Part shown: positions 60,394-64,000 of the stretch, piece by piece | Layout of the letters: each line of letters begins with the position of its first letter | Numbering within the stretch: position 1 is the first letter of the stretch | Assembly: GCA_030062745.1 (NCBI GenBank) | Contig: CP099842.1 | Span: 9,803,838-9,867,837 of the forward strand | Reading direction: 5' to 3' | Source: Capitulum mitella | Lineage: Eukaryota > Arthropoda > Thecostraca > Pollicipedomorpha > Pollicipedidae | Length of the DNA stretch: 64,000 nucleotides | Made by a program: the position numbers and the translations under genes | The notes under the pieces: generated by a model | Seen by the model: only the letters and a program-made list of their open reading frames with translations | Databases searched by the model: none | What the model was told of the DNA's origin: nothing

Positions 60394-60689
60394 GTAACGT
60401 TGCCTCAGCGGCGTCATGACTGCCATGTTATGGAGCTGAGGCTGTGTTTCAGATTGACAATGCGGGTTGATCTTGAACTGCGTGGTGCTAATATTCACGG
60501 CGAGAAAATATGTAAACCAACAAGACGATACATGTTTGATATATCATCCATGACCATAAAAAATAAATTTACGCAGCTTATTTCAAATGACTTGGTTTAC
60601 ATGTCAAGTGACCTAGTCAGTTTAAGTCAGTGGATGATTTTGTGTTGCACTAGACGTTCTTAGGTCGGACGACACAATTTATGTTGCAG

Positions 60690-60802
60690 ATCGAGCAGCA
60701 AGCCTTCAGTTGGACGTTCCGCTGATCCAAGAGATACAGCAGTGTACCGGCTCCTATTTCTCCGTGTTCAACACCTTAGCTGCATCTGGCGCTGTGGGAA
60801 TG
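60690..60802 (+). CDS. Candidate new gene, exon 2
   Basis: A 113-base exon after a TTTATGTTGCAG acceptor and before GTAATG. With the G carried from exon 1 it encodes 38 codons without a stop: DRAASLQLDVPLIQEIQQC then TGSYFSVFNTLAASGAVGM, ending on a codon boundary. The other two frames contain stops or lose the splice phase. The 296-bp intron is of ordinary size. No next exon compatible with phase 0 was found before 64000, and a Penelope-like relic and microsatellites occupy the next 2 kb, so the following intron is probably long. Confidence 0.5.
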
Positions 60803-61062
60803 GTAATGTACTTCGTACTGCAGGGACGGCGGAAGCGGGAGAGGGCTGTGGGGAAGCTAATCCCCGTAATTGGGAAAATTTGACATTAGCCCTGTGGCGT
60901 TGCCTGAAAAGATAAGACTTCAAAATGGCTCTTGATCCCCTCCAACTGCGATAACGCTGTGGTGTATATATCTCGTTGAAATATAATATTGGAATGACCC
61001 CACTGAAATATAACAGTGAATAATATAGTCCATGGTTCTTGCCTTGCATTATCGCCATACAT

Positions 61063-61066
61063 GACG

Positions 61067-61102
<36 letters not shown>
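61063..61102. repeat. (TA)n microsatellite
   Basis: About 18-20 TA units, lying in the presumed intron of the candidate gene. Confidence 0.95.
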
Positions 61103-61105
<3 letters not shown>

Positions 61106-61499
61106 TATACGTGTTTGTAAAGATGACCGCACATCTAGCTTTGATTAGCTTTTGGGTTCTCTCTTGACTTCAGGAGTTTCGTTTGATGGATCGTTGAAGA
61201 TACGTATTATATCATCAATGAAAATCATTTAAATGTATTCATTTTGTTTCGTTTCGCCTTCTTTCACGCAATTTCAAAAAAATGTTCATTTGCAGCGAGG
61301 TAAGTGAATACAAGTTTTTGAATTGCATACGATTATCAAAATATGTGCTACGATTAGAGGTTCTTCTGAGTAAAAGTTTGCACGTGAAGCAAATGCTTAC
61401 AACAACAGCTACAAAAACATTGATAAAAAAATAAAGGACATCCTTGACACATTTATGGAACAAGACCATCAGAAAGAACAGAGCAGTAGGCAACAGCAC

Positions 61500-62010
61500 C
61501 ACCCACAAACTGTTCTGCAAAAGCCAAATGAGTCCGGCGTACCGAGCAGACGAACGTGCGCTTAAAGAAATCAAAAGAAATGTGATTTCTTGAAATTAGA
61601 GAGAAAAGATGGGACTTATCATTTTCTATAAAAGCAAGAAATCAGCTAGCCCATCATGAGAAAGGAAAAAAAGAAGAATCATCCCCTGAAAGTGGCCGAT
61701 ATAGTATACAAATTGACATGCCGACATGACGACTGTAAGCTTCAAGCGAGTCAGGCATGCTACATCGATCACACGACAACCACTCCGCCAAGGAGACTGA
61801 CATGCCATCTCCAGTCCGGTACACCACAGGCACACACCAAGACAAAGGTCCCGACAAGGCAAGACTTAGCTGACAGCACCGTGATCCTGGCCCCAACAGG
61901 GAACGCCTGCGAATTGTGGAAGGGTTCCTGGTTCGTCAGCAACGCCCGGCCCTAAACACGGAGCGAGACTGGCAAAGAATACCTGCCCCGTGCGATGCGT
62001 TCCCAGGACT
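61500..62010 (+). pseudogene. Penelope-like element relic (linker and GIY-YIG endonuclease)
   Basis: CKSQMSPAYRADERALKEI (from 61517), then GLIIFYKSKKS, then after frameshifts VADIVYKLTCRHDDC, CYIDHTTTTPPRRLTCHLQ and an LxxTxxI...N.ER-like tail. This is the order in the 3' part of Neptune/Penelope-type elements: a linker, a Cys-containing VYKxxC, then the GIY-YIG box and RRL helix. The box reads YID instead of YIG. Stops and frameshifts (for example after NVIS) and the lack of any reverse-transcriptase part show it is a 5'-truncated dead copy. It lies on the same strand as the candidate gene. Confidence 0.75.
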
Positions 62011-62310
62011 ACAACGCTGGCCTTTTCTTTCCATCCTAGTGAGATAAAGAAAACTTTTACTTAAAAGAGCCTTTAATCGCAGCCTATGTTTTGAGAAATG
62101 CATGTCACTCAACAACTTGCACTCACTGATCTCGCTGCAAATGAACATTATCTGGAAACATCTGAAGATGGGCGAAATGCATCTTAAACGAGCCTATCGA
62201 GCAAAACACCCGAAGTCTAGAAAGAAATCCCCAAAAAGCTAGTTAATGCTAAATATGCGGTCATCTTTACCAGCAAATGTCTAGAAGGAGGATTGCTTCC
62301 AATGGTTAAT

Positions 62311-62311
62311 A

Positions 62312-62347
<36 letters not shown>
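62311..62347. repeat. (TA)n microsatellite
   Basis: An alternating tract just downstream of the Penelope-like relic. The sequence GAAGATGGGCGAAATGC (62163-62179) between them resembles Penelope 3' ends. Confidence 0.9.
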
Positions 62348-62375
62348 ACGGACTATGACAGACTATGTATAGATA

Positions 62376-62415
62376 TATACATTCGACGTTTCATCCTCCA
62401 TGCGACATCGTCAGG
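62376..62415 (-). repeat. Possible second Penelope-like terminus, opposite strand
   Basis: On the minus strand the segment reads GACGATGTCGCATGGAGGAT then GAAACGTCGAATG. A GATGATG...GAAACGTyG word is characteristic of Penelope-like element ends. Only a short fragment is seen. Confidence 0.35.
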
Positions 62416-62419
62416 AGTG

Positions 62420-63700
62420 GTTGAGGGTTGAGTGTTTCAGCATGGCAGGGCTTAGGACCATTGCGAATATGCTTAAAACGTTTGCCGCGTAACAACCCGA
62501 CATTATATTGCTTCTGCCTGTCCAAGAATTATACTATGTCATTATATTATGTCAATAATTATATCATGTCAAGAACCCGACAGTATATTGCTCCCGCCTT
62601 CGGCCTTCCCTTACAACTGTCGCACGTTTCGTTGATGAAGTCGTTCTGAACTTTGTAGTATTGCTGGAATCGTTCCTGAAGATGTTCCATGGCATATGAT
62701 ACGTCGAATCATAGACTTCTCAGCACTAGACTGCGCGGGAAATGGCCTTATTGCACAGGGATCCCGGATCGACAAACCCGATTTTCAAATGTAATCGTCA
62801 TTTACTCAGCAACCAAGCGATATATAAATGTGATTTTTTTCGCAAGTCGTGAGTTCGTGGTACGGAGGAGATATCTTGAAAAAATGGTTGCGATCTGACC
62901 AATAGTTCCTTGACGCTGCAGTAGTACACTGCAGTAGTACTGCAGTAGTGCGTTCGAATATTATCGTCCCTCCTAGCCGTGTGATCAAGGGAACCTGAGT
63001 CGTATAGATTTGGCGTGTGAATTTGCGCGGAGCCTTTCCTGTAGCCCAAACATTGAACTATGCCGTGCGAACTAGCAATGGTTGTTATGTAAACGTTGGG
63101 CGATTTGGATTTCTGTGTTTCGACCATTAGGTACAAGTGTCGAGCAGTGATTCACGGGCCGGATAGGTAAAGCTTGTCATCAGTCGCTGGACATTTGACG
63201 ACATTTTAACTCAGCGGCATTTAAATGCTCCAACAGAGCAATTAGTTGACATAGCATAGCAATGTCAACATAGCAACATGGCAATGAGTTCTGCGTCTCG
63301 TGTGTCAGCACCGACACGCTAAGGTCTGAAGACACGGAGTGAAGTTGGCAGAGCCGTCCTCCTGTCAACGGAAACGTGTTCGATTACTCGATTCCCCACC
63401 AATAACTCACTGAAGAGGAATGCAGAACTGTCTCGCCTCAAAGTCGAACAGGCGCAGAGAGACGCAACCGCGCGGGCCGCGCGGACACGCGCTCAGACAG
63501 AGATTGACCCGACATGGTCATGCTGATGGCTTGTCAACTCTCAGCGTGGGAGTTGATGTACCTCCGTCGGACCCTGTTCCTTTTCGCCGCTCCACTCTAA
63601 AGCCCCTGCAGTCGTCTGCGGAAGAATGAGGTGACCACACGAAGGAGTGGGTTAAGGACGTTCAGCGTAGAAGCCCCACAGACGGTCATACCAGCGCTCA
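62420..63700. other. No supported gene
   Basis: Contains a small ACTGCAGTAGT repeat (62916-62946) and a GC-richer patch at 63440-63620. No exon with correct phase for the candidate gene upstream was found. Confidence 0.45.
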
Positions 63701-63707
63701 ATGCCGT

Positions 63708-63740
63708 GCTTTGACAGCGCACATGCAGCGCTGTCAAAGC
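63708..63740. repeat. Perfect hairpin, 13-bp stem, 7-base loop
   Basis: GCTTTGACAGCGC, loop ACATGCA, and the exact reverse complement. It lies 30-40 bp before the terminal tandem array. There is no T-run that would suggest a terminator. Confidence 0.85.
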
Positions 63741-63774
63741 TACGGCTTGAAGAAATTCGACGCTTCCCAAGTAG

Positions 63775-64000
63775 ACCGGGAGTCGGCAGCGGCTCCCCTA
63801 ATGCACCGGGAACCAGCAACAGCTCCTGAGGCGGACAGTCGGCAGCAGTTCCCCTAGTGCACCGGGAACCAGCAACAGCTCCTGAGGCGGACAGTCGGCA
63901 GCGGCTCCCCTAATGCACCGGGAGCCAGCAACAGCTCCTGAGGCGGACCAGGAGTCGGCAGCAGCTCCCCTAGTGCACCGGGAGCCAGCAACAGCTCCTG
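63775..64000. repeat. Tandem array, 56-60 bp unit, continues past the window
   Basis: AGTCGGCAGC starts copies at 63781, 63837, 63893 and 63953 (56, 56, 60 bp). CTAATGCACC and CTAGTGCACC variants alternate, as in a dimeric higher-order repeat. Each copy contains ACCAGCAACAGCTCCTG or a near variant. The array is cut by the window edge, so its full size is unknown. Confidence 0.95.

Noticed and set aside
1..64000. CRISPR array, operons, ribosome binding sites and other bacterial features
   Set aside because: The tandem arrays lack the repeat-spacer structure of CRISPR, and the split exons and retroelements show a eukaryotic genome.

Overview
This is eukaryotic, metazoan nuclear DNA. Most of it is intron, intergenic DNA and transposon relics, with very few coding exons. 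Evidence for this: split exons with GT/AG junctions, a TMTC2-type gene, non-LTR and Penelope-like retroelement relics, a tRNA-derived SINE head, and many mini- and microsatellites. A short interstitial GGTTA/TTAGG tract (about 42530-42568) and the type of mobile elements make an arthropod the best guess. That is an inference, and the species cannot be named from the sequence.

Left half (1-30.4 kb): the 5' end of a minus-strand TMTC2 gene, which encodes an ER multi-pass membrane protein of the TMTC O-mannosyltransferase family. Coding exon 1 (29740-29924) and coding exon 2 (3306-3945) join in frame through a split serine codon, across a first intron of 25,794 bp. The rest of the gene lies to the left of the window. 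Intron 1 alternates AT-rich DNA with blocks of very GC- and CpG-rich sequence full of CCGGCCGG motifs. Embedded in these blocks are short AT-core motifs of the homeodomain or GATA type, a TGACGT cluster, and several tandem arrays (37-39, 55, 34 and about 23 bp units). The blocks end just upstream of the TMTC2 promoter island (29.0-30.4 kb). The half to the right is mostly AT-rich, so the GC-island domain coincides with the gene.

Right half (30.4-64 kb): upstream or intergenic DNA dominated by mobile-element debris. From left to right it holds a SINE-like element (31.0 kb), a 30-bp tandem array (35.0 kb), a relic of an uncharacterised transposon protein (37.4-37.9 kb), a 161-bp hAT-like MITE with target-site duplications (40.8 kb), and a dead CR1/L2-like non-LTR retrotransposon (41.3-44.4 kb). 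The reverse transcriptase of that retrotransposon is split by a 1.1-kb foldback element. A second, much smaller foldback element with a perfect 10-bp duplication lies at 53.5 kb. A Penelope-like relic with a GIY-YIG-type endonuclease segment lies at 61.5-62.0 kb, and a 56-60 bp tandem array runs off the right edge.

At 60.24-60.80 kb on the plus strand two short exons join in frame to encode a signal peptide and a soluble segment. This looks like the 5' end of a second, unidentified secreted or receptor gene whose remainder lies to the right of the window.
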